Assembly: GCF_001644025.1 (NCBI RefSeq)
Contig: NZ_LUUK01000156.1
Coordinates: 1 to 53,776, forward strand
Reading direction: 5' to 3'
Source: Methylomonas koyamae
GTDB taxonomy: Bacteria > Pseudomonadota > Gammaproteobacteria > Methylococcales > Methylomonadaceae
Length of the DNA: 53,776 nucleotides
The notes beneath the pieces were generated by a model, which worked only from the letters and a program-made list of their open reading frames with translations, did not search any database and was not told where the DNA came from. Of the stretch, positions 34,676 to 44,452 are shown one piece after another (within the stretch, counting starts at the first letter, position 1; every line of letters starts with the position of its first letter). Made by a program: the position numbers and the translations under genes.

Positions 34676-35950
34676 ATGAGAATCGAGACCCAGGCCGTCC
34701 ATGCCGGTTACGCGCCGGACCCCACCACCAAGGCGGTCGCCGTGCCAATTTACCAAACCGTCGCCTATGCCTTCGATAGCGCCCAGCACGGCGCGGATTT
34801 GTTCGACCTGAAAGTGCAAGGTAATATCTACACCCGCATCATGAATCCGACCCAGGACGTGTTGGAACAGCGGGTGGCGGCGATGGAGGGCGGCTTGGCG
34901 GCGCTGGCGCTGGCTTCCGGCCAGGCGGCCACCACTTATGCCATCCAAACCATCGCCGAAGCCGGCGATAACATCGTCTCGGCCTCGACCTTGTACGGCG
35001 GTACCTACAATTTGTTCGCCCATACCTTTCCGCAACTGGGCATTGAAGTGCGCTTCGCCGATCCGCGCCAGCCTGGCAGTTTCGCGCCGTTGATCGATAG
35101 CCGCACCAAGGCGATTTTTTGCGAATCCATCGGCAACCCGCTGGGCAACGTTACCGATTTCGCGGCCTTGGCCGAGGTGGCGCATGCCCACGGCATCCCG
35201 CTGATCGTCGACAACACCGTGCCGTCGCCGTATTTGTGCCGGCCGATCGAGCACGGCGCCGACATCGTCGTGCATTCCTTGACCAAATACATGGGCGGCC
35301 ACGGCAACTCGGTGGCTGGCATCATCGTCGATTCCGGCCAATTTCCGTGGGCCGAACACAAGGCCCGCTTCAAGCGTCTGAACGAGCCGGATGTCAGCTA
35401 TCACGGCGTGGTCTACACCGAAGCGCTGGGCGCCGCGGCCTACATCGGCCGAGCCAGGGTGGTGCCGTTACGCAACATGGGCGCGTCGATCGCGCCGATG
35501 AATGCGTTCTTGGTATTGCAAGGCATCGAAACGCTGCCGTTGCGGATGGACCGCATCTGCGAGAATGCCTGGGAAATCGCCAAACTGCTGCAAGACCATC
35601 CGAAAGTAGCCTGGGTCAATTACGCCGGCCTGCCGGAACATCCCGACCACGCCTTGGTGCAAAAATACATGGGCGGCCGGGCCTCGGGCATTTTGAGCTT
35701 TGGCCTGAAACAAGGCGGCCGCGAGGCCGGTGCGCGGGTATTGGATGCCTTCAAATTGTTCACCCGGCTGGTGAACATCGGCGACGCCAAATCGCTGGCC
35801 ACTCACCCGGCGTCCACCACTCATCGCCAGTTGAATCCGGAAGAACTGGCCAAGGCCGGAGTCAGCGAGGAGATGCTGCGGTTGTCGATCGGTATCGAGC
35901 ACATCGACGATCTGGTCGAAGATTTGGAGCAAGCGTTGGATGCGGTTTGA
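34676..35950 (+). CDS. metY: O-acetylhomoserine sulfhydrylase
   Basis: A 424-aa PLP enzyme of the Cys/Met metabolism class, using sulfide and O-acetylhomoserine to make homocysteine in methionine synthesis. Full-length features: ETQAVHAGYAPDPTT, YTRIMNPT, the PLP-binding Lys K204 in HSLTKYMGGHG, and the C-terminal SLATHPASTTH. AGGAG lies 7 bp before ATG 34676. Length matches the MetY subgroup rather than the shorter MetB/MetZ. It is followed by a palindrome and a COG0523 GTPase gene 106 bp away. Confidence 0.95.
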   Translation: MRIETQAVHAGYAPDPTTKAVAVPIYQTVAYAFDSAQHGADLFDLKVQGNIYTRIMNPTQDVLEQRVAAMEGGLAALALASGQAATTYAIQTIAEAGDNIVSASTLYGGTYNLFAHTFPQLGIEVRFADPRQPGSFAPLIDSRTKAIFCESIGNPLGNVTDFAALAEVAHAHGIPLIVDNTVPSPYLCRPIEHGADIVVHSLTKYMGGHGNSVAGIIVDSGQFPWAEHKARFKRLNEPDVSYHGVVYTEALGAAAYIGRARVVPLRNMGASIAPMNAFLVLQGIETLPLRMDRICENAWEIAKLLQDHPKVAWVNYAGLPEHPDHALVQKYMGGRASGILSFGLKQGGREAGARVLDAFKLFTRLVNIGDAKSLATHPASTTHRQLNPEELAKAGVSEEMLRLSIGIEHIDDLVEDLEQALDAV

Positions 35951-35996
35951 GGGCGGTTGCCATCTAGTTACCGTGGGGTAGCTCTTAGCGTTAGCC

Positions 35997-36022
35997 GGAG
36001 TACAAACCTAGGTTTGTACTCC
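35997..36022. repeat. 26-bp perfect palindrome, copy 2
   Basis: Left arm GGAGTACAAACCT is exactly complementary to the right arm AGGTTTGTACTCC. Copy 1 is at 19417-19442. It lies 46 bp after metY and 35 bp before the third COG0523 gene. It could be a REP element, a terminator or a protein-binding site. Confidence 0.85.
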
Positions 36023-36056
36023 ACCGATTCCTCTTTGACTTTCGTCTTCCGCGATC

Positions 36057-37049
36057 ATGCCAGCCAATATGCCCCAACCCATCCCGGTCCTGATCCTCAC
36101 CGGCTTTCTCGGTAGCGGCAAAACCACCTTGCTGAACCGGCTGCTGGCGGACGGCATCAAAACGGCGGTGATCATCAACGAATTCGGCGGTACGCCGGTA
36201 GATCAGGATTTGTTGGAAAACCAAAGCATCCCAATGACGGTACTGTCCGGCGGCTGTTTGTGCTGCCAGATCAAGGGTGCGTTGGCGCCAACTTTGAAAA
36301 ATTTGCGCATGGCCTGGGACGGTTCGACGGTCAAGCCTTTCGCGCGAGTCATCATCGAAACCAGCGGCATCGCCAGCCCTGAGCCGATTCTGGACACCTT
36401 GTTGCGCGAACCGTGGCTGAGCAAACGCTACCGGCTCCGGCAGGTGATCGCGACCTTGGCGATTCCATCGGCCGTCGAGCATTTGCAACGCCATGCCGAA
36501 GCCAAAGCCCAGGCGGTCTGGGCCGACACCTTGCTGCTGACCCATGCCGATCTGGCCGAGCCGGCGCAGCTCCGTAGTCTCGAAGCGTACCTGCAAACCC
36601 TGGCACCGGCCACGCCGATCCTGACCAGGACATTGGCACAACTTGATACCGGCGACTTGCTGAATGCGCCGTTGCCTCTGTTTCGGCGCCTACCCGCAAA
36701 TGCCGATCCGATCGAACATGCATTCCAAAGCGTATCGTTGTACTTCGAACAAACGCCCGACTGGCCGCGATTGCAAAGCGCATTACAGCGACTCATCGTC
36801 CAACTCGGTCCGGCGCTGCCGAGAATCAAGGGCGTCGTTTATCCGCCCGATTTCAATGGGCCGGTCGCGATCCAGGCCGCTTCCGGTCGGCTTTACCCGG
36901 CAACGCCGCTACCGCCCCGCGCCAACGACGATAGACGCGGCCGTTTGATTTTCATTGGCGCCGGTCCGGCGGATGCGCTGGCCGAGACGCTCGGCGCGCT
37001 GTTCGCCGATTGCGACCCGCCACCGACGCTTCGGCGGCATTCCAACTGA
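36057..37049 (+). CDS. COG0523 GTPase, third subgroup
   Basis: A 330-aa G3E GTPase. P-loop GFLGSGKTT at residues 16-24, the metal motif CLCC at C67-C69-C70, and IETSGIASPEP. The guanine-specificity segment reads THADL rather than SKxDL, an unusual variant. The C-terminal half has a CobW_C-like part (IKGVVYPPDFNGPVAIQ). It differs in sequence from the two GTPases in the zinc locus and no Zur box is seen upstream, so its metal and control may differ. It is followed at 62 bp by a small secreted protein gene. Confidence 0.87.
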   Translation: MPANMPQPIPVLILTGFLGSGKTTLLNRLLADGIKTAVIINEFGGTPVDQDLLENQSIPMTVLSGGCLCCQIKGALAPTLKNLRMAWDGSTVKPFARVIIETSGIASPEPILDTLLREPWLSKRYRLRQVIATLAIPSAVEHLQRHAEAKAQAVWADTLLLTHADLAEPAQLRSLEAYLQTLAPATPILTRTLAQLDTGDLLNAPLPLFRRLPANADPIEHAFQSVSLYFEQTPDWPRLQSALQRLIVQLGPALPRIKGVVYPPDFNGPVAIQAASGRLYPATPLPPRANDDRRGRLIFIGAGPADALAETLGALFADCDPPPTLRRHSN

Positions 37050-37111
37050 GCGAGCGGCACCCAGCGTGCTACAATCGCAGCCTTTCCCACAAGCAATTCA
37101 AGGAATTTATC

Positions 37112-37504
37112 ATGTCCTATCGCAAACTGGCGGCGCTGGCGCTGTTGACTCTTTCTTTCGGTGCCGGCGCGGCGGAACAGCCATTGACCCAAGCCGAGTT
37201 GCTCGGCAACTGGCAGATCGATAAGGAATCCTTGAACGCCGACGGCAGCGGCGCCCGCGGCCTGAACACCACCTGGACGTTCAAAAACGACGGCACCCTG
37301 GAAGGCATTACCCAGGACTCCGACTCTCATGCCCGAATCGACCAGTTGAAGGCGATACTGAATTATTCGGTGGAAAACGGCAAACTCAACAAACAAGCCG
37401 CACCGGGCCGCTCTAAAATGGAAACCTGCACCGCCGTCGAGAAAGACGGCGCGAAAATGGTCTTGAAATGTCAGTCCATCTACTTTTTCATGACCAAGAA
37501 ATAA
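37112..37504 (+). CDS. Small secreted protein, lipocalin-like look
   Basis: A 130-aa protein with a signal peptide ending near GAGA and AAGGA before ATG 37112. The mature part begins LLGNWQIDKESL and continues with alternating strands (TTWTFKNDGTLEGI), a pattern seen in small periplasmic lipocalin-like or DUF domains that report a stress readout. Two Cys residues near the C-terminus (ETCTAVE, LKCQSIY) may form a disulphide. No specific family is claimed. Confidence 0.7.
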   Translation: MSYRKLAALALLTLSFGAGAAEQPLTQAELLGNWQIDKESLNADGSGARGLNTTWTFKNDGTLEGITQDSDSHARIDQLKAILNYSVENGKLNKQAAPGRSKMETCTAVEKDGAKMVLKCQSIYFFMTKK

Positions 37505-37753
37505 ATCCCGCGCGGCGCTCGATCCCGCTTCAACGCATGGAACGGGATCGAAACAACCTCTCCGGACAAGGCCTAACGCCGTTAACCTATACCGTTCGCC
37601 AATCGGCTCGGCTTGGACAATCTCTCGGCGGCGACGCCAAGAGGTCGCGCCAATATGCCGGCAAAATTAACGTAAAACCGCGAATGAACATCAACGATGG
37701 TGCGTTCGTCGCGAGGCTACCGAGCGATTTGTCAAAGTGCGGTTATTCGCCGA

Positions 37754-38374
37754 CTACCCGGCGGAGCGTTTCACGCGACCGCGCGACAAACCAACGAATC
37801 CGAAAACCGCCGAACCGAACAACCATGCAGCCGCCGGTAGCGGTATCGGCGATGCGTTGACGGTGAAACCTTTCAGATAAACATCAAACGTGGTGTAGGC
37901 GGTGTGCATGTTCGACATCGCCAGTTGAAATTCCCCGGGAATTTCCACTGCGGAGGAAACCGGAGCGTTGTTGATCCTGGGGGTCCGTCCTGTGACGTCG
38001 CCGGCACTGTCCTGGATGTATAACTGAGAATAAACCGTGGTGTAATCCAGGAAACCCGACCAAGATACCGAATCGACGCCAAAACTGTCGACTAACTTCC
38101 CGGTATAAAGATCCGTCAGTTCCAATCCCCTGTTTGGACCACCAAAGCCGTTCCATACCCCTCCCATGCTAAACGATATTGCCCAGCCGCCCGGTATGAT
38201 TTGCGTCACCGACGTGCCGCCACCTAGCGGCGCAAACCAAATATCGTTGCTGGATATGACCGGCGTTCCGCTCGATACGTCGATGTAGACGTTTGTCGCT
38301 GACGCCGGCAACGGCGAAAGCAGCGATAAGCAGAATCCCGCTTTTACAATGGTCAACGAAGTCTTTTTTTCCAT
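37754..38374 (-). CDS. VPxPA-type CTERM exported protein
   Basis: A 206-aa protein; AAGGA precedes ATG 38374. The signal peptide ends near ASA. The mature part is beta-rich (NVYIDVSSGTPVISSNDIWF) and the tail is SPIPLPAAAWLFGSAVFG plus a basic SRGRVKR, a clear sorting signal with IPLPA in place of VPLPA. It stands alone among noncoding sequence. Function is unknown. Confidence 0.8.
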   Translation of the reverse strand: MEKKTSLTIVKAGFCLSLLSPLPASATNVYIDVSSGTPVISSNDIWFAPLGGGTSVTQIIPGGWAISFSMGGVWNGFGGPNRGLELTDLYTGKLVDSFGVDSVSWSGFLDYTTVYSQLYIQDSAGDVTGRTPRINNAPVSSAVEIPGEFQLAMSNMHTAYTTFDVYLKGFTVNASPIPLPAAAWLFGSAVFGFVGLSRGRVKRSAG

Positions 38375-38619
38375 TTTCTGTCCTTGGTGTTGAAGCTAAC
38401 TCAGGAACATCGAAATGTTAATGCCTTCCCGGCAATTCGACGGCAATTCAGCCCGAATACCGGCAGCGATCAACACGATTTGGCATAAAGCCAACGACAG
38501 ACTAGCGCGTCCGATACGCGACGTCGGTACGTTGGAGCGCTTAGACACGGAAACTCTAAGGGGCTTGCTGGTGATCGCGACAACACCTCGCCGAACGGCG
38601 TGGCGGATGATTACCGCCT

Positions 38620-39072
38620 TCAGGCGCGGCTTAAGGTCGCCAAAAAACGGTCCAATTGATTGGCGAATGCTTGAATATCTCGCGGATGCAAGGGCGCTGG
38701 ACTGCCGGTGTCGATACCGCTGGCGCGCAGACTGTCCATCATCGAGCGGATTTGCAGTCTTTCGCCGATGTTTTCGTTGGAATAGCGCTCGCCGCGCGGA
38801 TCGATGGCGTGACCGCCCTTGGCGATGACTTCGGCAGCCAATGGAATATCGGCGGTTATCACCAGATCGCCAGGTTTCAGCCGTTTGACGATTTCGTTAT
38901 CCGCCACGTCGAAGCCGCTGCTGACGCGCAGCATTTTGATGTAGCGCGACGGTGGAACCGGTATCGGTTGGTTGGCCACCAAGGTCGTCCCTAATCGGCA
39001 ACGCTCGGCTGCTCTAAATAAGATATCCTTGACCGGCTTCGGACAGGCGTCCGCGTCAACCCAAATATGCAT
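38620..39072 (-). CDS. yaiI: YaiI/YqxD (DUF188) family protein
   Basis: A 150-aa cytoplasmic protein matching YaiI/YqxD from end to end: [42 protein letters not shown], and LDRFLATL. The fold is PIN-like, with conserved Asp residues (D6, D8 and D75-region), so a nuclease-like activity has been suggested, but the role is not settled. It is isolated from its neighbours. Confidence 0.9.
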   Translation of the reverse strand: MHIWVDADACPKPVKDILFRAAERCRLGTTLVANQPIPVPPSRYIKMLRVSSGFDVADNEIVKRLKPGDLVITADIPLAAEVIAKGGHAIDPRGERYSNENIGERLQIRSMMDSLRASGIDTGSPAPLHPRDIQAFANQLDRFLATLSRA

Positions 39073-39217
39073 AGTGGCTTTAGTATTAATGGATGGCTAA
39101 ACGATAAAGTCCAGTCCGAGCGTGGACTTTCACGCCAACGTGGATTCAAATCCGACGAGGCTTGGGCGAGAGGATAGCGCTCGCATTGACCTAACGGTGT
39201 TCAGGAATCGAATCCCC

Positions 39218-39856
39218 TCACGGTAAGCCGCCCGGGGCTCTGGTCGTTTGAAACGCGCCTTGCCGGTAAAGCTGATCGTAAAGATGATCGGCTATCCGCT
39301 CGAATAGGGTCTGCTCGTTGTGCGCGGCAAACGGCAATGCCAGCCACAAAAACAATTCCATGTACACCTTATTCGCTTCTTCGACCTTTGCGGCGTATGA
39401 CTTACCGGATTTCGCATCGATCAACGTAAAGCGAATATCGTAATGTTGGGTAACCGTATAAGGGATTATAAACAACGTCAGTCCGCTGACGATTTGCATA
39501 GCGATACTAGACTCGCCATGCTGGCTGCCGGACAAGGTCAATTGATAATCGGCTCTGCCGGTAAACTCGCCCGGCGCCACCGCTTCGTGATCGCGGATAT
39601 ACGCTTTGTCCACCCAGGCATTCAGCACGTTCTGGTTGATCAACACGCCAGCCAGATGGTCAGTCACCAGACCACCGCCATCCATCGTAAACGCGAAGTC
39701 GCCGACCGTATGTTCTATCATCGGCCTCATCGCGTTAGCCTGTGGCGTGATCGGCCGCAGTTTGCTGCCTTCGGTGACATAGGCGCATCCGGTCAAGCCG
39801 GCAATAAACAGGGCCGCGCAAAATCGGCCAAGCAAGGTCAGGAACGGAATTTTCAT
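39218..39856 (-). CDS. Predicted lipoprotein, unknown
   Basis: A 212-aa protein. ATG 39856 gives the compact lipoprotein signal MKIPFLTLLGRFCAALFIAGLTGC, lipidated at C24; the upstream in-frame start is unlikely. The mature part is soluble with a C-terminal NEQTLFERIADHLYDQLY. No catalytic residues stand out and I cannot name the family. Confidence 0.7.
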   Translation of the reverse strand: MKIPFLTLLGRFCAALFIAGLTGCAYVTEGSKLRPITPQANAMRPMIEHTVGDFAFTMDGGGLVTDHLAGVLINQNVLNAWVDKAYIRDHEAVAPGEFTGRADYQLTLSGSQHGESSIAMQIVSGLTLFIIPYTVTQHYDIRFTLIDAKSGKSYAAKVEEANKVYMELFLWLALPFAAHNEQTLFERIADHLYDQLYRQGAFQTTRAPGGLP

Positions 39857-40131
39857 GTGGAATTTTTCGTAATGGCCGTCAATTGGACAGGCGGTTAAGC
39901 GGTCGCAGTATAGGAGCAAGAGGTTGCCGCGTCCAACATTGAACGGTTTAGGGCTGCCTTGTCGTGGCTAACGAATCGGAATAAAAGCGGGATTTCAAAT
40001 CCGGAACCCCTCCCGTCAGAGCGGGAAACGGGATTCGAGGCAACGGACGATAGAAATACGGGGTTTACATCAACACCGCGTGAGCCTAAAGAACCGAGCC
40101 CACGCTTTTCAAACGGGTGCGTTAGAAGGAA

Positions 40132-40527
40132 TCAGGCACCCATGACCAATGTAAAATTATTGGTCACCACCCAACTGTAAAAGGCATCGGCCCAAACCAA
40201 GGTGGCTGTACCCCAACGCCCTTTGATCGAGTGACGGTCGAAGAAGATAAAAGCAATCACCAGAAGTATCGCCACTTTCAGCGATGTAATGGCCAGTCCT
40301 AAACCCACCAAGCCGGCGAAGTAATTTAAAATGGGATTGACCTCGTCGACATCGGTAAAGCTCAAGCCGAGATAAGTAATCACGCCATCGGCGATGTGCA
40401 ATAAGCCAAACAAAACCAGCATCGCCGCGTTTAATTTATGTCGCGTCGGTATTCGCCAGATACTCAACGCCCTAAAAAAATCCAGCCCATTCACTTTAAC
40501 CGTTGCGCGGCCCTTTCGAATTTTCAT
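40132..40527 (-). CDS. DUF5658-like membrane protein
   Basis: A 131-aa protein with AAGGAG 7 bp before ATG 40527. A basic N-terminus precedes three hydrophobic helices. The text HIADGVITYLGLSF...DEVNPIL, an Asp in helix 1 and a Glu-x-Asn-Pro before helix 2, is the mark of DUF5658-type membrane proteins. The function is unknown. A 46-aa membrane protein gene lies upstream on the same strand. Confidence 0.7.
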   Translation of the reverse strand: MKIRKGRATVKVNGLDFFRALSIWRIPTRHKLNAAMLVLFGLLHIADGVITYLGLSFTDVDEVNPILNYFAGLVGLGLAITSLKVAILLVIAFIFFDRHSIKGRWGTATLVWADAFYSWVVTNNFTLVMGA

Positions 40528-40637
40528 GTGATACTCCTTACGCGAATTGGCGCCCAACCCGATGATGAAAGACATGGACTTTCACCGCCAGCGCCTTGAG
40601 TTGTGTAACTGAAACCATAACGGCCGTACAGCATCAC

Positions 40638-40778
40638 TTAGGTTAGATTGCTGAAAATTGAAGCCGCGCCGAACATCAATGTAGAGATTACGAATTGGCC
40701 CGACAGAAAACCGAGCATACCGATAATAAACAATAAACCGGTGGTAATATCTTTATAGAAGCTGTTTGAAGCATTCAT
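40638..40778 (-). CDS. Small single-pass or two-helix membrane protein
   Basis: A 46-aa frame starting MNASNSFYKDITTG with a hydrophobic core (GLLFIIGMLGFLSG and VISTLMFGAASIF). GGGA lies upstream of ATG 40778. It could be a genuine small membrane protein; size and lack of homologues in memory keep confidence moderate. Confidence 0.45.
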   Translation of the reverse strand: MNASNSFYKDITTGLLFIIGMLGFLSGQFVISTLMFGAASIFSNLT

Positions 40779-41288
40779 ATTTACATCCCGGACTGAATTC
40801 AGTCGCAGAGTTAGTGAAGACGGCTTCACTATAACTCTCAGGCATTAATTTACAATACCATGCTGAATACATTGTTTATTTCCAATTGAGAAATAAAGTT
40901 TCGGCAATCCCTACCGCCTTTCAGTCCGTCTCACATAAGAGATAGCTAATATGATAGGACTTTTTGGGGCCGCGCGGCGAGTTATTCCGCGAAACCGGGG
41001 CTTGGTCGCGGTTTAATATGGCAAGGCATTGATTTGCTGAAAAGCCGTTCGCCACACTGACGTCCATAACCGCGCGTCGGGACGCCGTCACGGGTGGCTG
41101 GCCAGCAGCGATTGGCCACATCAACCGGGCTCCGGCTTCGCTCGATGGCGTGGACGCCTACCCCAATCAGGAACGACCAGAACCTTTCCGAATTCAGGCA
41201 CGCTGGGAAATATTTGAAAACCCATCGGCGCGATAGCCGATGGGACGAGGTTCGAGAATAGTTAACGAACGGGTAAACCCATCCGCGA
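40779..41288. other. Intergenic with terminator
   Basis: Apart from the hairpin at 41221-41244 I see no gene. The open frames here have no ribosome sites or recognisable domains. Confidence 0.35.
41221..41244 (-). terminator. Terminator of the VPLPG-CTERM gene
   Basis: CCCATCGGC (41221-41229)/GCCGATGGG (41236-41244); read on the minus strand it is followed by TTTTCAAATATTT. It lies 44 bp downstream of the gene ending at 41289. Confidence 0.8.
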
Positions 41289-41948
41289 TTAAGCCGCAAC
41301 CGAGTTCGAGCGGGGAGAGCGTCGATTTCCCCAACCGACCAAGCCAAGCAACACCGACCCCATCGACCAAGCGGCGCCGGGCAATGGAACGGCGGCGACT
41401 TTAAAGTTCAACGAAAACGTGTCCATGGTTCTGCTTTCGCGCAACCAAACCGTGTAGCTGCCCACACCTAAGGTGGCGGGCAATTGGGTGCCGGTAAAGG
41501 CCCCGGTAGCGATCAGACTTGGAAACACATCTTCCCCGACATTCGTGGGAATAACGCCGTTGATCGGGGTTGTTCCGACCGGAGCGCCCAGCAGCGCGTA
41601 GCCATCGACAGCGGACGGGTCGACAACGCTGGGCGTGATCGTCGTACCTTGCTTCAAACCGAAAAACGCCACGCCGGTAGCGGTGGGGTTGCCGCCAATC
41701 TGGCTAAACGTGAAAGCCTGTAATTGAATAGAAGTCAGTCGATAGCCAGCTCCGATGTCGAACCTAAAAAAACGCGAATCCGCGCCGGCGCTAGGGTCCA
41801 ATTTCACGTCGACCACGTTGTCGCCCGCGGAAAAACTGAGCGGAGTAGGATTGGAACCGTCGGTCGACAAATCCAACACCGCGGCACCGACCGCGTTCGA
41901 TAAACTCGCCAACAGCAATACACCTGCTCTTAAAACATTCTGGTTCAT
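41289..41948 (-). CDS. VPLPG-CTERM exported protein
   Basis: A 219-aa protein; GGGAG precedes ATG 41948. The signal peptide ends near VGA. The mature domain is beta-rich (SRFFRFDIGAGYRLTSIQLQAFTF is split by loops) and the tail is VPLPGAAWSMGSVLLG plus NRRSPR, an atypical sorting signal with Gly in place of Ala and SM in place of LF. A terminator follows. Function is unknown. Confidence 0.77.
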   Translation of the reverse strand: MNQNVLRAGVLLLASLSNAVGAAVLDLSTDGSNPTPLSFSAGDNVVDVKLDPSAGADSRFFRFDIGAGYRLTSIQLQAFTFSQIGGNPTATGVAFFGLKQGTTITPSVVDPSAVDGYALLGAPVGTTPINGVIPTNVGEDVFPSLIATGAFTGTQLPATLGVGSYTVWLRESRTMDTFSLNFKVAAVPLPGAAWSMGSVLLGLVGWGNRRSPRSNSVAA

Positions 41949-42187
41949 AAAAACTCCCGGTTGATAGGTTTTCCTAGAGGTTTCGCCGAACAACGCAAAC
42001 GGACCTGGGTCACATTTTTTCGACTCAGGAACACTACTAGAAATTATTCGGGAGATCAAGCGTGGTTCCGACGCCTGTTTGGAGGCGGGCTTGATGCCGC
42101 ACGCTTGTCGATGAAGTCGGGAAACGAAGCATCCAAAAACCGGTAATCTGGCGTATGGGTCCGGCGATGGCCTTGGCTTGGATTGTC

Positions 42188-42994
42188 TTATTGCTTGCCG
42201 ACGCCGGAGAGTTCGCGAATATCGGTCTGCAGATCGAGCATGCTTTTCTGGCTCACTTGAATCCAGCCGCGGCGCGGACGGTCCAAATCGACGATGATAA
42301 ATACCAAAATTACGATCAGTCCGACCAAAATGTGGGTAACGAACGAAGGACGATGTCCGGCGAGCCCGGTGGCATAGCCGACTACCGCTCCGGTCATGAT
42401 GAACGTGATGTAGAGCAGGATCAGCACGAACTCAGGTACATGCCGCGCAAGTTCGGCGTCGCGTTTACCGTAATTGTCGATCAATTCGTTCAAGGTTTGC
42501 ACGAACAAGCCGCTGGTCACCGGTCTCGGGTCGAGTTCCACCGCACGCCGCGCATAGTCCCACAACGCCGAGTGCAGCCTGCCGGTTTCGGCGGCCATCT
42601 CGCTTAGGGTTTGATGAGCGGTCAGATCGATTTCCCCGGCCTTCACCCGCAGATCGACATACTCGTGCAACAACTTACCGACTTCGTCCCGCACGCCGGC
42701 CGGCAGCATCCGCGAACGCAAGTAGGTCGTGCCTATCGCATTAGCTTCGTCGACCACCGCCTCGCTGCGGCTATCGTAACGCTGTAACGACAACGAAAAT
42801 GTAAATCCCAGCAACAGCGCCAATATCCCCAGCAACGACGCCGAGGTTGCATTGACGTGTTGCTTGAAATCCTCGCCGGTGACATGCTCGGAGCGAGAGC
42901 CCAGTCGATAACCGCTTTCTATGGCCAAAAGCATGGAAACCAATAGCACCCCGGCTATCAGTACGCTGTCAATGTCGTACATAAATTCGGTCAT
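42188..42994 (-). CDS. Bestrophin-like (DUF4239) membrane protein
   Basis: A 268-aa protein with two N-terminal helices (residues 9-27 and 48-68), a soluble helical middle and two C-terminal helices (about 185-205 and 218-238). The text LLGILALLLGFTFSLSLQRYDSR and VDEANAIGTTYLR is typical of the bestrophin-like/DUF4239 family of integral membrane proteins. An ion-channel role has been suggested by fold, not shown. No clear ribosome site; it is monocistronic. Confidence 0.82.
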   Translation of the reverse strand: MTEFMYDIDSVLIAGVLLVSMLLAIESGYRLGSRSEHVTGEDFKQHVNATSASLLGILALLLGFTFSLSLQRYDSRSEAVVDEANAIGTTYLRSRMLPAGVRDEVGKLLHEYVDLRVKAGEIDLTAHQTLSEMAAETGRLHSALWDYARRAVELDPRPVTSGLFVQTLNELIDNYGKRDAELARHVPEFVLILLYITFIMTGAVVGYATGLAGHRPSFVTHILVGLIVILVFIIVDLDRPRRGWIQVSQKSMLDLQTDIRELSGVGKQ

Positions 42995-43227
42995 CGCGAA
43001 ATGGTGGGTAGAGATTAATGGATACCAACGTTAACAAAAGCTGTGAAAGAGTCCTTCGGTCGCCTCGAAAGCCGCTGGGTCGGAGCATCGTCAGGTAACG
43101 AACGCCCGATATTTTAGTTCGACGGCGGAACGGACGTTCGATCCCAGTGCGACTAAAGCCGTCATTCCCGTCACCGACCGAGCCGGAAAAACGCGCGAAT
43201 CCCAATCAACGTTGGCCAAGGTCGGAA

Positions 43228-43974
43228 TTATCGCCAATAAACACCCAAAACGCCGACGACAGGATCGCCGACGTCCAGCGTCGGGCACTGCACGCCCAAG
43301 CCGACCCGCCAATTCCGGTACAGCGGATACAACAATCGGAAAGTCGTACCGCCCAAGGCGTTGAATCCGGACCAATAATCGGCGTCAAACCTCAGTTCTC
43401 CCGATACCGGCAATTCGACATTCAGATGCAAACCCGCGCTATCGTGATTGGCGAGCGCCGCGTTGGCGTAATAAAGACCAGTGTCGATATCGACATCCCA
43501 ATCCGGTAGATGGCGTTGATATTCCAGATAGGCAAGATTCATGAAAGCGTTGCCGGACGCGGCAATGCCCAAGCCGTTCTGCATCCCCGCGATCACTTGT
43601 ACGTTTTCAGCCGTCCAATGTTTTTCCAAATTCACCAAAATATCCGGCTGGAACGATGCCGCCGGGGAAGCCGTCGAGGCAAATTGCGCGTTCAACACAC
43701 TGAGGCCCGCATCCCAACCCGGCGCCAGGCCGATATTCGCGGAAAGATTGGCGACAGCCGCATTATGGAAAATATTGGTTTCGTGTTCAATATAGACGGC
43801 ATCGGGTTCGGTCGCATCAATATCCGGCAAATTGCGGGCAGCTTTTCTCCCCGAGGTCGCACCGCTATCCTTCGCCGCCGCGTTCGTGCCGAGCGCAAAC
43901 GCCACGAACAGCCAAACCGCGAATGGCCGCCTCAAGCGAGGGAAGTCCTGTTTGGTGACTGGTTTGACGTTCAT
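43228..43974 (-). CDS. Predicted outer-membrane beta-barrel protein
   Basis: About 248 aa. ATG 43974 gives a basic N-terminus and a signal peptide ending near NAAA; ATG 44031 adds 19 residues. Beyond a short polar segment the protein shows alternating polar and hydrophobic residues with repeated aromatic strand ends (NLSANIGLAPGWDAGLSVL, LAYLEYQRHLPDWDVDIDTGLYY) and ends GVLGVYWR, typical of a small outer-membrane barrel. I cannot assign a substrate or family. Confidence 0.65.
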   Translation of the reverse strand: MNVKPVTKQDFPRLRRPFAVWLFVAFALGTNAAAKDSGATSGRKAARNLPDIDATEPDAVYIEHETNIFHNAAVANLSANIGLAPGWDAGLSVLNAQFASTASPAASFQPDILVNLEKHWTAENVQVIAGMQNGLGIAASGNAFMNLAYLEYQRHLPDWDVDIDTGLYYANAALANHDSAGLHLNVELPVSGELRFDADYWSGFNALGGTTFRLLYPLYRNWRVGLGVQCPTLDVGDPVVGVLGVYWR

Positions 43975-44452
43975 CGTGCCAATATCGACCGATCCGTCAG
44001 GCTGAACTTTGAAAAAAGGAGAGTCGATCATCGGGACAGCATAGTCGATTTACGTGCGGCGCATGCGGGTCGTAGAACAGCCGACGGCTGGCCTATCAGA
44101 CGAGCTATCCCCGGCAGGCGGGGACCAAGCCGATCATACGTCCGCGTTCCACTAGCCGTTTAACATTCGCCGCCCGGCCTCGAATAAAGCCATACCTTAT
44201 TCGATCGGTGTAACTCGGCATATCGCCTTACAATTCGACGGCAGGCGGTCGAAACCCCGCCATAAAATCCGCTGCCGTTTGGAACGGTCGAATTCGCCCG
44301 CCATGAACGACGTCGTTACCGGCGAGCAGAAATAGTAACTCCGGTATTCGTTGATTTGATTGAAAGTTGGAATTTGGTAACCCGTCAAATCCATTGAACG
44401 CTCCGCTGGATTTGAACCAGCATAAAACATCTTTCTGATTGCAGGGCTGTGC
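43975..44452. other. Intergenic, no gene seen
   Basis: Nearly 480 bp with no supported gene, apart from a possible 19-residue upstream extension of the barrel protein. No promoter or RNA motif was identified. Confidence 0.3.
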
